64,000 nt of DNA from Thiococcus pfennigii (lineage in GTDB: Bacteria; Pseudomonadota; Gammaproteobacteria; Chromatiales; Chromatiaceae). This document shows positions 34,548 to 42,461 of the stretch, in pieces. Position 1 is the first letter of the stretch; every line of letters begins with the position of its first letter. Under the pieces are notes generated by a model, which searched no databases, was not told the DNA's origin, and was given only the letters and a program-made list of their open reading frames with translations. The position numbers and the translations under genes were made by a program. The stretch is from positions 1 to 64,000 of the forward strand of contig NZ_NRRW01000012.1 of assembly GCF_016583835.1 (NCBI RefSeq), in the 5' to 3' direction.

Positions 34548-36281
34548 ATGTCGCAGCGCCACCTGACCATCCGCGCCATCGCCACCGGGGTCCTCTTCGG
34601 CGCCCTGCTGACGCCGTGCAACGTCTACTCCGGGCTCAAGATCGGCTGGTCGTTCAACATCTCGATCATCGCCCTGCTGCTCGGCGCCGGCCTCTGGGGC
34701 CTGCTCGCGCGCCTGGGCCTGGCCCGGGCACTCACCCGCGGCGAGGGCAACATCGCCCAGACGGCCGCCTCCTCGTCGGCCAACATCATCTCCGGCGGCC
34801 TGGTCGCGCCGATCCCGGCCCTAGCGATCCTCACAGGTGCGAACCTGCCGGCGCCGCAACTGATCGCCTGGGTCTTCGTCGTCAGCTTCCTCGGCATCTG
34901 GGTCGCCTGGTACCTGCGCGACTCACTCCTCCTGCGCTCGGGCCTGCCCTTCCCGACCGGGCGGGCGACCGCCGAGACCCTGCTCGAGATCTTCAACGAG
35001 GGGCGCGAGGCCGCGCTGAAGCTGCGCGTGCTGCTGACCGCCACGGCCGTCGCCGGCACCCTCAAATGGCTCGACAGCGGCCCGCTCGCGCTACCGCGCC
35101 CCAGCCTCGGCTTCACGCTGCCGGCCGGCGGCGCCTTGGTCGGCCACGGTGGCATCACGGCCAAGAACCTGACCTTCACCCTCGACCCGTCGCTGATGCT
35201 GGCCGGCTTCGGCGCCATCATCGGCCCGCGCGCCGGCCTCTCGCTGCTCATCGGGGCCATCGTCGCCTGGGGCCTGCTCGGCCCCTGGGGCCTCGCCGCC
35301 GGCTTCATCACCCCGGGGCCGGCCGACCCGAGCGCGAGCTGGTTCCCGGCGATGATCGAGTGGCTCCTCTGGCCCGGGGTCTCGCTGATGGTCGCCTCGG
35401 CCCTGACCAAGTTCGCGCTGCACGCGCTCGGCACGCACCGCCGGGGCGCCGCCGTCCCCGGCCCGACGCGCGACGGCGCCGCCCGGTGGCGCCTGCTCGG
35501 CCTCGGCCTCGCGAGCGCCCTGGTCGTCATCGCCCAGGTGGGCATCTTCGGCATCCACTGGGTCATCGCGACGCTCGCGGTGCCGATCGCCTTCCTGCTC
35601 GCGATGGTCGCCTCACGCGTCGTCGGGGAGACCGGCATCCCGCCGATCGGCGCGATCGGCAAGGTCTCGCAACTCGGCACCGGCGTCACGGCCCCGGGCG
35701 ACATGACCTCGAACCTGATCGGCGCCAACGTCGCCGGCGGCGCCGCCGGGCAGAGCGCCGACCTCCTCAACGACCTCAAGGTCGGCCAGGCGATCGGCGC
35801 CCCGCCCGAGCGCCAGATCATCGCCCAGGTCTTCGGTGTGGCGACCGGCAGCCTGGTCGGCAGCCTCGTCTACCTGCGCCTGATCCCGGACCCGGGGGCG
35901 ATGTTGATCACGGAGGAGTGGCCGGCCCCGGCGGTCGCGACCTGGAAGGTCGTCGCCGAGACCCTGAGCGCGGGCCTCGGGTCGATCCCGGCGAGCGCCC
36001 TCGCGGCGGTCGCCGTCGCCGGCACGCTCGGCATCGTCATCTCGATCCTCGAGCACCGCCACGGCGCCCGGTGGCTACCGAGCATGCCCGCCGTCGGCCT
36101 GGCGATGGTGATCCCCGCCTCGCTCTCGTTGACCATGTGCCTCGGCAGCCTGATCGGCGCCCTGCTGACGCGCTGGCGGACCTCCCTCGCCGAGCGCTTC
36201 CTGATTGCCGCCGCCTCGGGCCTGATCGCCGGCGAGAGCCTGGCCGGGGTCGGGCGCGCCCTGCTCGGGATCCTCGAGTGA
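34548..36281 (+). CDS. OPT family oligopeptide transporter
   Basis: The 577-residue inner-membrane protein has about 14-16 hydrophobic helices and OPT family sequence: TPCNVYSGLKIGWSFNISII near the N-terminus, then GNIAQTAASSSANIISGGLV and the later block GDMTSNLIGANVAGGAAGQS. Members import small peptides or metal-chelate complexes with protons. The ATG at 34548 follows GGCAGGATGGG. The substrate cannot be inferred from its neighbours. Confidence 0.88.
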   Translation: MSQRHLTIRAIATGVLFGALLTPCNVYSGLKIGWSFNISIIALLLGAGLWGLLARLGLARALTRGEGNIAQTAASSSANIISGGLVAPIPALAILTGANLPAPQLIAWVFVVSFLGIWVAWYLRDSLLLRSGLPFPTGRATAETLLEIFNEGREAALKLRVLLTATAVAGTLKWLDSGPLALPRPSLGFTLPAGGALVGHGGITAKNLTFTLDPSLMLAGFGAIIGPRAGLSLLIGAIVAWGLLGPWGLAAGFITPGPADPSASWFPAMIEWLLWPGVSLMVASALTKFALHALGTHRRGAAVPGPTRDGAARWRLLGLGLASALVVIAQVGIFGIHWVIATLAVPIAFLLAMVASRVVGETGIPPIGAIGKVSQLGTGVTAPGDMTSNLIGANVAGGAAGQSADLLNDLKVGQAIGAPPERQIIAQVFGVATGSLVGSLVYLRLIPDPGAMLITEEWPAPAVATWKVVAETLSAGLGSIPASALAAVAVAGTLGIVISILEHRHGARWLPSMPAVGLAMVIPASLSLTMCLGSLIGALLTRWRTSLAERFLIAAASGLIAGESLAGVGRALLGILE

Positions 36282-36635
36282 GCGCGTCGGCGAGGCGACC
36301 GAGACACGACGCCCACCGGCCCAGCCCAGCACTGGAGGTGCGGCTTCAGCCGCAGGCAGGCTAGGGCAAGACGGCAGAATTCCCGAGACCGCGCGTCGCT
36401 GCCTGCAATCCCCCGCGTGGCGCGCGGTAGGAGCCCGCATCAGAGGGCGACATGAACGCGGTCTCGGTATTCTGGAGCGAGGCACTAGGGCCGTGGGCGC
36501 GTTGCGTTGCGGCTGAAGCCGCACCTACAGCGAATCGGTCGGCAGCCCCCGCGACGAACACACGAGCTTGGGCTAGTAACCCGACATCGGTAACCGATCG
36601 GTCGCCGAGTCGTGCCGCTTGTCGTGGAATCCTTC
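36282..36635. repeat. Nested repeats: A/B element inside an inverted REP pair
   Basis: Positions 36339-36355 (GTGCGGCTTCAGCCGCA) and 36508-36535 (TGCGGCTGAAGCCGCACCTA) are inverted copies of one palindrome; at 42341-42406 the same pair is only 26 bp apart. Here about 150 bp separates them, filled by the A/B element (36361-36490), an uninterrupted inverted copy of the element split at 1958-2317. The rest is without gene. Confidence 0.75.
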
Positions 36636-37100
36636 CTAGGTGTCGTTCGGACTCTTCGCCGGCCGCGCCAAGGGCGTCACGGTGCCGCCGGCCGCCGGGG
36701 CGCCGGCCTTGACGTGCAGCGCGTACAAGACATCCTCGTCGGCGATGTGGTCGATCAGCCAATCCTGGGTGATGTCGAGGGCCCGATCGGCCAGGCCCTG
36801 GCTGGGGCCGATCAGCGTCAGATCCTGCTCCAGCTCCTCCAGGCGCAGGAAGAAGGCGACGTGCTCCTTCATGTGCGCATCGAGCCCCGGGTAGGCGTGG
36901 CGACGCATGAAGGCCTCCTCGGTCTTGAAATGCCGCTCGGCATAGCCCCGCATGAAGGCGACCACCTCGGCGACGACCTCTTTTCCCTTGAAATCCACGA
37001 TGGCCTCGTAGAGGCGATGCGCCGCATCGAAGAACCCCTGGTGCTGCTCGTCGATCTCGGCGATGCCGATCCGATACGCGTCCGACCACTCTTTCAACAT
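36636..37100 (-). CDS. Bacteriohemerythrin
   Basis: Oxygen-binding di-iron protein of 154 residues. The ligand set is complete: His20 (IDEQHQGFF), His57 and Glu61 (RHFKTEEAFM), His76 and His80 (AHMKEHVAFF), and His118 with Asp123 (LIDHIADEDV). In bacteria such single-domain proteins store, sense or deliver O2, often near metabolic enzymes sensitive to oxygen. A Pro/Ala-rich tail follows the four-helix bundle. It is transcribed alone. Confidence 0.93.
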   Translation of the reverse strand: MLKEWSDAYRIGIAEIDEQHQGFFDAAHRLYEAIVDFKGKEVVAEVVAFMRGYAERHFKTEEAFMRRHAYPGLDAHMKEHVAFFLRLEELEQDLTLIGPSQGLADRALDITQDWLIDHIADEDVLYALHVKAGAPAAGGTVTPLARPAKSPNDT

Positions 37101-37719
37101 TGTGCCACTGTGCCTCGAATCTCAGTCACCGCCCGGCGCGTCACGATGACGGCCGCTCGCCAAGGCAGCGAGGCTAGCACGACCGTGCCCCAGCTCCAAC
37201 CAACTCGGCGACAAGGCAAATCCGTTCCGATCAGCGAACGCACACAGACGCGGCGACCGACGGGGCCCGCTGGGCGCTCCGGACGGCGGACCACCCATCG
37301 CCGGCAAGCCGCCCCTTACGGGCGCAGCCAGGTCGGGTTACGCCCCGAGGGCCAACCCTACCGCCCGGCAAATGACAGCACGGCCTCGGCGGGGCTGCGT
37401 TGCCGGCCACCCTGCGCCACCCCGGATGCTGCTCGCCGCCCCGTTGGAGAGCGCCCGACAAGTCGCTCGCAAAGACGGTCGGCTGATCCAGGAAAAACCT
37501 TGCCACACCATGGCTTGCTGCCTAAACTTCATCATCGCCGAAATCGACGGATAGTGACGCGCTGGAATCCGTCGCGACACGGCGGGCACCACGCCGACGG
37601 CGGCGTCCCGACGAACCTCCCGCCCCCGTCGACGAAACCCACGAAGAATCAGACGGATCGCCGTCGTCCACAGCATCGCCAAACAGCCGAGGCGCCGACG
37701 GCGAAGGGGCAGACAGATC
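37101..37719. other. Long gap with palindromic repeat fragments
   Basis: No gene is supported in this 619-bp gap. It holds a palindromic ATCGCCGGCAAGCCG unit at about 37299 and a GTCGGGTTACGCCC-type fragment at 37333-37362. Short frames on both strands have no start with a ribosome-binding site or any family pattern. The promoter of the Tat-exported hydrolase probably lies near its 3-prime end. Confidence 0.5.
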
Positions 37720-38667
37720 ATGGCAGAGCCGGACAAGGCGACAACCGACGGGCCGAACGTCGACGAGCGATTCTCGACGACACGGCGCGACCTCCTGACC
37801 GGCGCCGCCGCACTCGGCCTCCTGTGGGTCGCGCCCTCGCTGCCGGTCGCCGCACAGCCCACCGCCTCGCTCGAGGCCCAGGTCAACGACTACATTCAAC
37901 GACTGCGTCGCCAAGGCAAGATCAGCAGCGACGAACGCACCGCCTGGTCCGTGTACGACTTCACCCGCAGCGCCAAACTCGTCTCGATCAACGAGGAGAC
38001 GCCCCTGCAAGCCGCCAGCATGATCAAGCCCTTCATCGCGCTGGCCTACTTCTACCTGGTCGAGAGTTCCGGTGGCCGGATCCGCTACACGAGCGAGATC
38101 CGCCGGCTGATGGAACACATGATCTGCCACAGCAACAACTGGGCGACCAACCGCCTCATCGACCTCGTCAGCCAACACAGCTACGGCCGCGGCGCCCAAG
38201 ACGTCGAGCGCGTGCTCAAGAACAACGCCGCCGGCATCTTCCAGCAGACGCGCATCGTCGAGCGCATCCCGAACGGCGGGCGCACCTACCGCAACCTCGC
38301 CTCCGCCCGCGACTACAGCCGCTTCCTCTGGGCGCTCTGGAACGACCGCCTGCCCTACGCCGGCGAGTTGCGCGACCTGATGGCGCTCCCCAATCGCGAC
38401 CGCATGGCCCGCAGCGTGGCCACCATCCCAGACTCGGTGCGCGTCTACCACAAGACGGGCTCCACCGCCCACCTATGCGGCGACATGGGCATCATCGAGG
38501 CACACGACCGCAACGGCCGCCGCTACCCCTACACCTTCATCGGCATCATCCAGAAGACGAACCGCGCCAACTCCTACGGCACCTGGATCTCCTCGCGCGG
38601 CAACGTCATCCGCCAGGTCTCGGACATCGTCTACCGCGCCATGCGCGCACAGCACCAGCTCGTCTGA
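37720..38667 (+). CDS. Tat-exported serine hydrolase, class A beta-lactamase fold
   Basis: The 315-residue protein has a twin-arginine signal (TTRRDLLTGAAALGLL, residues 20-35, cleavage near VAAQ) and the penicillin-recognising serine hydrolase motifs: Ser100-x-x-Lys103 in AASMIKPF, Ser138-Asn-Asn140 in the SDN position, and Lys245-Thr-Gly-Ser in YHKTGST. The omega-loop Glu of true class A beta-lactamases is not evident, so it may be a peptidoglycan-acting or esterase relative rather than a resistance enzyme. It lies alone between a repeat-rich gap and the sulfur-related cluster. Confidence 0.87.
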   Translation: MAEPDKATTDGPNVDERFSTTRRDLLTGAAALGLLWVAPSLPVAAQPTASLEAQVNDYIQRLRRQGKISSDERTAWSVYDFTRSAKLVSINEETPLQAASMIKPFIALAYFYLVESSGGRIRYTSEIRRLMEHMICHSNNWATNRLIDLVSQHSYGRGAQDVERVLKNNAAGIFQQTRIVERIPNGGRTYRNLASARDYSRFLWALWNDRLPYAGELRDLMALPNRDRMARSVATIPDSVRVYHKTGSTAHLCGDMGIIEAHDRNGRRYPYTFIGIIQKTNRANSYGTWISSRGNVIRQVSDIVYRAMRAQHQLV

Positions 38668-38869
38668 CCGACCCGGCCGCGGCCGAAGCCGTCGGTCGTC
38701 TGGCGGCGGCCCAAGGTCGCACGGCGGGCCGCAGACCGTACGCCGGGCTCATGCCCGACCGGGCCGATCGGCGTCGGACAGCACCTGGTCAGCACTCCCC
38801 GCCGGCCGGCCGCGGAGATTCGGGTCAACGCCCCGCGTGGTGCCGTTGGCGGAGGACGTGCTTGGCCAA

Positions 38870-38891
38870 CATTCCAAAACTATTTGGAATG
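38870..38891. promoter_or_regulatory. Operator-like palindrome before the ArsR-rhodanese gene
   Basis: A perfect 9-bp inverted repeat, CATTCCAAA and TTTGGAATG with the spacer ACTA, lies 20 bp before the start codon at 38911. ArsR/SmtB repressors bind such imperfect or perfect 12-2-12-like palindromes over their own promoters, so this is a likely autoregulatory site. The AT-rich centre stands out from the GC-rich background. Confidence 0.7.
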
Positions 38892-38910
38892 CGCGAATGA
38901 ACAAACCGCA

Positions 38911-39579
38911 ATGAACAAACCGCAGATCAAGGCGTTGCTCTATGAGCAAGTCGCTCGGATCAGTAAGGCGTTGTCGAGCCCGAAGCGGCTGGAATTGCTG
39001 GAGTTGCTGGCGCAGGGCGAGAAGACGGTGGAGTCCCTGGCGCGCGAATCTGGCGACGATGTCAAGCTGGTCAGCGCCCATCTGAAGGCGCTTCGGGAGG
39101 CGCGGTTGGTCGTGGCCCGGCGCGCGGGCCGTTTCATGGTCTACCGCGCGAGCGGGGCCGATGTCGGCGCCTTGCTGGCGACCCTGCGCGACGTTGCCGA
39201 GACCCATCTGGTGGAGCTTCGGCTGGCCCTGGCGCAACTGATCGACGCCGAGGCGCAGCTGACCGGGGTCTCCCGCGAGCAGTTGCTGGAGCAGGCCCAG
39301 CGGGGCGAGGTACTGGTGCTCGACGTGCGCCCGGAGACCGAGTATCGCAGCGCCCACCTGCCCCATGCGCGCTCGATACCGCTCGATGAGCTAGAAGACC
39401 GGCTGGAGACCTTGCCGGCCGATGTCCCGATCGTCGCCTATTGCCGTGGGCCGTTCTGTCTGATGTCCGAACAGGCCGTGGCCTTGTTGCGCACACGGGG
39501 CTTTCGCGCCGCCCGCATCGAGGACGGCGTCAACGAATGGCTGGCGCACGGCCTGTCCGTCGAGCGACTGGAGGCATAG
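38911..39579 (+). CDS. ArsR/SmtB regulator fused to a rhodanese domain
   Basis: The 222-residue protein has an N-terminal winged helix (residues 12-90: ALSSPKRLELLELLAQGEKT, then the recognition helix LVSAHLKALREARL) and a C-terminal rhodanese domain (120-215: VLVLDVRPETEYRSAHLPHA, active loop YCRGPFC with Cys178). Cys178 and Cys183 could sense persulfide or sulfane sulfur, making this a sulfur-responsive regulator like SqrR/BigR in concept. The ATG at 38911 is chosen; a TTG upstream lies inside the palindrome. It heads the DsrE-like, NifS-like and unknown genes on the same strand. Confidence 0.92.
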   Translation: MNKPQIKALLYEQVARISKALSSPKRLELLELLAQGEKTVESLARESGDDVKLVSAHLKALREARLVVARRAGRFMVYRASGADVGALLATLRDVAETHLVELRLALAQLIDAEAQLTGVSREQLLEQAQRGEVLVLDVRPETEYRSAHLPHARSIPLDELEDRLETLPADVPIVAYCRGPFCLMSEQAVALLRTRGFRAARIEDGVNEWLAHGLSVERLEA

Positions 39580-39669
39580 GCCGCGCTCGACGGCCACATC
39601 GCCACCAGTCGTTTCCGCGCCGTCGGCAACGGCCATCACCCGCCACAGCCGGATAGGAGAGGGGCGACC

Positions 39670-40026
39670 ATGAGCATCCTGATCATTCTCAACCGCGAGC
39701 CCTACGACAACACGGACGTCACCTGGAACGCGTTGCGCCTAGCCAAGACCCTGACCGATCAGGGCCAGGGCGTGCGTATCTTCTTGATGAACGACGCGGT
39801 CGATCTGGCGCGCGATGCCTGCAAGGCGCCGGAGCACTACGACCAGGATCTCTCCCAGATGCTCAAGGAGCTGATCGGGCGCGGGGTGCCGGTGCAGGTG
39901 TGCGGCACCTGCATGGCGCGCTGCGGGATCTACAAGAATCACCCCTATTTCGCGGGTGCCGAGTCCTCCACCATGGCCGCGTTGGCCGAGTGGGTGGTCG
40001 ACAGCGACAAGGTGCTGACCTTCTGA
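39670..40026 (+). CDS. DsrE-family sulfur carrier-like protein
   Basis: The 118-residue protein has the DsrE/YchN fold: MSILIILNREPYDNTDVTWN, then VRIFLMNDAVDLARDA. Four cysteines are present (Cys51, Cys78, Cys81, Cys85), three of them in VCGTCMARCG, the place where DsrE-like proteins carry the sulfane-binding cysteine. It would accept and pass on persulfide sulfur in the cytoplasm. A good ribosome-binding site (GATAGGAGAGG) precedes the ATG. Its position between a rhodanese-type regulator and a cysteine desulfurase homologue supports a role in sulfur handling. Confidence 0.9.
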   Translation: MSILIILNREPYDNTDVTWNALRLAKTLTDQGQGVRIFLMNDAVDLARDACKAPEHYDQDLSQMLKELIGRGVPVQVCGTCMARCGIYKNHPYFAGAESSTMAALAEWVVDSDKVLTF

Positions 40027-40141
40027 ACGAGCGGCGGGCGATGCCGACGAGGCGTCTAGTCCTGAGGCATCGCGAGGGGCACCGGGACGCCGCCCGCGTT
40101 GGTTCGAACCGCAGGCCCCTGACGAACGACAGGCCACGGTG

Positions 40142-41158
40142 ATGTCAGACATCGTCTATCTCGACCACAACGCCACCACGCCGGTCGCGCCACAGGTGCT
40201 GGAGGCCATGCTGCCCTGGCTGCGTGAGGGCTTCGGCAACCCGACGAGCGCGCATCCCCCTGGGCGGGCCGCGCGGGACGCGCTGGCGCGGGCGCAGGTC
40301 GCCGCGCTGATCGGCGCCGCGCCCGCGGAGACCCTCTTCACGGCCTCGGCGACCGAGGCGAACAACCTGGCCCTGCTCGGCGCGGCGCAGGCGCTCGCCG
40401 CCGCGCTGCGCCCGGACACAGTGCTGGTGTCGATCATGCACGCCAACAACGAGGTCGGGACCATCCAGCCGATCGCCGAGCTGGCGGCGCTCGCGCGGGT
40501 CCGGGGCGCCCTCTTCCACTGCGACGCCGCCCAGTCGGCCGGGAAGATCCAGGTCGATGTCGACGCGCTCGGCGTAGACCTGCTGACGCTCGCGGGGCAC
40601 AAGTTTCGCGCGCCCAAGGGTATCGGTGCCCTGTATCGGCGCACCGGCACACCGCTCGCGCCCATCCTCTTCGGCGCCGCACAGGAGGGCGGGCTGCGCC
40701 CCGGCACCGAGAACATCCCCTATGCCGTGGGGCTCGGCGCAGCGGCGGCCTTGGCGGCCGCCCACCTGCCGGCGCTCGCCGAACGGCTCGTCGGCCAGCG
40801 CGACCGCCTGCATGCCGAGCTGGCGGCAGCCATCTCCGGCCTGTCGCTCAATGGCCATCGCGCCGAGCGATTGCCCAACACGCTGAGCCTGGCCTTCCCA
40901 GAGGTCACCGGTGCTGCCCTGCTGGCCCGCACCCCGGTCCTGGCCGCCTCGCTCGGTTCGGCCTGTCACGCCGGGGAGGCCACCGTCAGCGGGGTCCTGG
41001 CCGCGATGGGGCTGGCACCGGCGCGGGCGCTCGGGACGGTGCGTCTGAGCCTGGGCGCCGAGACGACCGGTGCCGAACTCGCCACCGCCGCGGCAGCGCT
41101 CATCGCCGCCTGGCGGGCGCTGACCGGGCGCGCCGAGGCCACCTCGTCACCGCGATGA
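40142..41158 (+). CDS. Cysteine desulfurase-like protein with internal deletion
   Basis: The 338-residue protein is clearly NifS/IscS-like: VYLDHNATTPV at the start, the PLP lysine Lys154 in LAGHKFRAPKG, GLRPGTEN at 184-191 and the active-site loop cysteine Cys275 in LGSACHAGE. However, TEANNLALLGAA (residues 71-82) runs directly into QALAAALRPDTVLVSIMHAN. In NifS proteins about 45-50 residues lie between these blocks and include the EH-x-A motif whose His stacks on PLP. The open frame is kept, so this is an in-frame deletion of an important part. The protein may be inactive, or the deletion may be recent. ATG 40142 follows a GTG at 40139. Confidence 0.85.
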   Translation: MSDIVYLDHNATTPVAPQVLEAMLPWLREGFGNPTSAHPPGRAARDALARAQVAALIGAAPAETLFTASATEANNLALLGAAQALAAALRPDTVLVSIMHANNEVGTIQPIAELAALARVRGALFHCDAAQSAGKIQVDVDALGVDLLTLAGHKFRAPKGIGALYRRTGTPLAPILFGAAQEGGLRPGTENIPYAVGLGAAAALAAAHLPALAERLVGQRDRLHAELAAAISGLSLNGHRAERLPNTLSLAFPEVTGAALLARTPVLAASLGSACHAGEATVSGVLAAMGLAPARALGTVRLSLGAETTGAELATAAAALIAAWRALTGRAEATSSPR

Positions 41159-41652
41159 GCGACGCCCGCGCCAACGCGGCGACTCCCCCGGAGGAGCGGG
41201 ATCTGTGGCCGTCGCCGGGCTATCACCGCCAGGTCGAGCGGCTGCGCGCCGCGGTCGGCGAGACCATCTACCTGGTCGAGCTGATCGAGAGCGCCATCCA
41301 GCTCGGCGTGCATATCGGCGCCACGCCCCACGAACTGCTCGGGGTCATCGACTTCCCACGCCCAGACCCCTCGCGCGGGCTGGCCCCGCACCTGCTCCTG
41401 CTCGATGATGGCCGCGGGGTGAATCTCGGACGCATCGCCCGCGTCAGCCGCCGGCCGTTCGACCCGGCCCCGACGGATCTGCTCTATCTCGACCGAGCCG
41501 CGCACGAGCACCTGCTCTTCGCGCAGCGGCGCCTATCGCCCGCGTTCATCGCGGAACGCACCCGGCTCGCTCTGGGCGCCTGTCTCGGCCAGGTGGCCTC
41601 CGAGGACGCCCCGCGGCTCGCCGACGCGCGCCGCGACGACCCGAAGACCTGA
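41155..41652 (+). CDS. Unknown protein coupled to the NifS-like gene
   Basis: Unrecognised soluble protein of 165 residues. It has an N-terminal helical part (YHRQVERLRAAVGETIYLVE then LIESAIQLGVHIGATPHELL), a beta-containing middle (GLAPHLLLLDDGRGVNLGRI) and a helical end. No signal peptide and no cysteine pair is obvious. The ATG overlaps the desulfurase stop by 4 bp, so it is translated with that protein and may bind it. The Leu-rich helices would suit a partner subunit, but this is only inference. Confidence 0.75.
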   Translation: MSDARANAATPPEERDLWPSPGYHRQVERLRAAVGETIYLVELIESAIQLGVHIGATPHELLGVIDFPRPDPSRGLAPHLLLLDDGRGVNLGRIARVSRRPFDPAPTDLLYLDRAAHEHLLFAQRRLSPAFIAERTRLALGACLGQVASEDAPRLADARRDDPKT

Positions 41653-41662
41653 TGAGGGGACC

Positions 41663-41815
41663 TTGAGCGATCGCCTCGCCGACTGCCACGCCCGGTACGC
41701 GACCCCGCGCGGCGCCCGGATGGAGGATCAGGAGCGACGCCTGATGCTCAGGCGCCTCGCCCTGCCGCCTGGCGCACCCGTGCTCGACCTGGGCTGCGGC
41801 ACCGGTATCAGGGCG
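41663..41815 (+). pseudogene. Truncated class I methyltransferase
   Basis: A TTG at 41663, ten bases after the previous gene and preceded by GAGGGGACC, opens a frame reading SDRLADCHARYATPRGARME and continuing to LPPGAPVLDLGCGTG, a perfect SAM-binding motif I. The similarity ends immediately afterwards (about 41810) where sequence from the opposite-strand pseudouridine synthase fragment begins. Only the first 50 residues of a methyltransferase of perhaps 200-250 remain. Confidence 0.65.
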
Positions 41816-41843
41816 CGCGCCGCAACCCGCCGACCTCAGAGCC

Positions 41844-42165
41844 TCAATCCGGCCCCCGCACCTCGAGCAACCGGGACTCCCCGGGCAAGAGCCCATCGAG
41901 CCCCCAGCGCCCCACCGCGACCCGCACGAGGCGCACGAGGCGCACGAGGCGCACGAGGCGCAGCGTCGGCAACCCGACCGCGGCCGTCATCCGCCGCACC
42001 TGGCGATTGCGCCCCTCGCGGATCGCGATCTCGATCCAGGCAGTCGGGATCTGCCGGCGAAAGCGCACCGGCGGATCCCGTGGCCAGAGCGCGGGCTCCG
42101 CGAACGGGCGGACCCGCGCCGGGCGCGTCGGACCATCGTTCAACTCCACCCCGCGCCGCTCGAGC
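41844..42165 (-). pseudogene. C-terminal fragment of an RsuA/RluE-type pseudouridine synthase
   Basis: On the minus strand from about 42160 the frame reads [20 protein letters not shown] and later [20 protein letters not shown], the C-terminal half of small-family rRNA pseudouridine synthases (RsuA/RluB/RluE). The N-terminal half with the GRLD-type catalytic Asp is missing; a GTCGGGTTA-family repeat occupies its place. Within the fragment, [15 protein letters not shown] reflects a 9-bp tandem repeat (CGCACGAGG, four copies, 41923-41958) that has expanded, also absent in normal relatives. The gene cannot be functional. Confidence 0.75.
41923..41958. repeat. 9-bp tandem repeat, four copies
   Basis: CGCACGAGG occurs four times in a row, adding Leu-Val-Arg triplets to the reading frame of the pseudouridine synthase fragment. 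It is typical slippage in sequence no longer under selection. Confidence 0.9.
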
Positions 42166-42461
42166 CCGTAGGTCGGGTTAGCCCCCGCGGGGGCGTAACC
42201 CGACGGCCGACACCGTGGCGCCCTCTGAGGCCCCTGTCGGGTTACGGCGCGCACGGGCATGTTCTTTGTCGGCGACCGCCGTGCCGGCGCGCCTCACCCG
42301 ACGGTCCTGGCTGGTGATCAGGGCTCACGTAAAGCACCGGTGCGGCTTCAGCCGCAACACCATCCGCCCGGGCCGTGGCCTTTGTGCGGCTGAAGCCGCA
42401 CCTACAGCGAATGGCCCGTGCGCCGCGTCGGGTTGCGCTGCGACTAACCCGACGTACGACT
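42166..42461. repeat. GTCGGGTTA and GTGCGGCTT repeat cluster
   Basis: Positions 42167-42303 carry an inverted copy of the element seen at 5796-5935 and 50475-50607. Positions 42341-42356 (TGCGGCTTCAGCCGCA) and 42383-42406 (TGTGCGGCTGAAGCCGCACC) are an inverted palindrome pair 26 bp apart, a BIME-like arrangement. A GTCGGGTTGCG-CTAACCCGAC unit follows at 42428-42453 next to the ABC transporter stop codon and may act in termination. Confidence 0.75.

Noticed and set aside
37720-38667. Antibiotic-resistance beta-lactamase
   Set aside because: Ser-x-x-Lys, SNN and KTG motifs are present, but the omega-loop Glu of class A enzymes is not evident and the context gives no sign of a resistance element. 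A general serine hydrolase label is safer.
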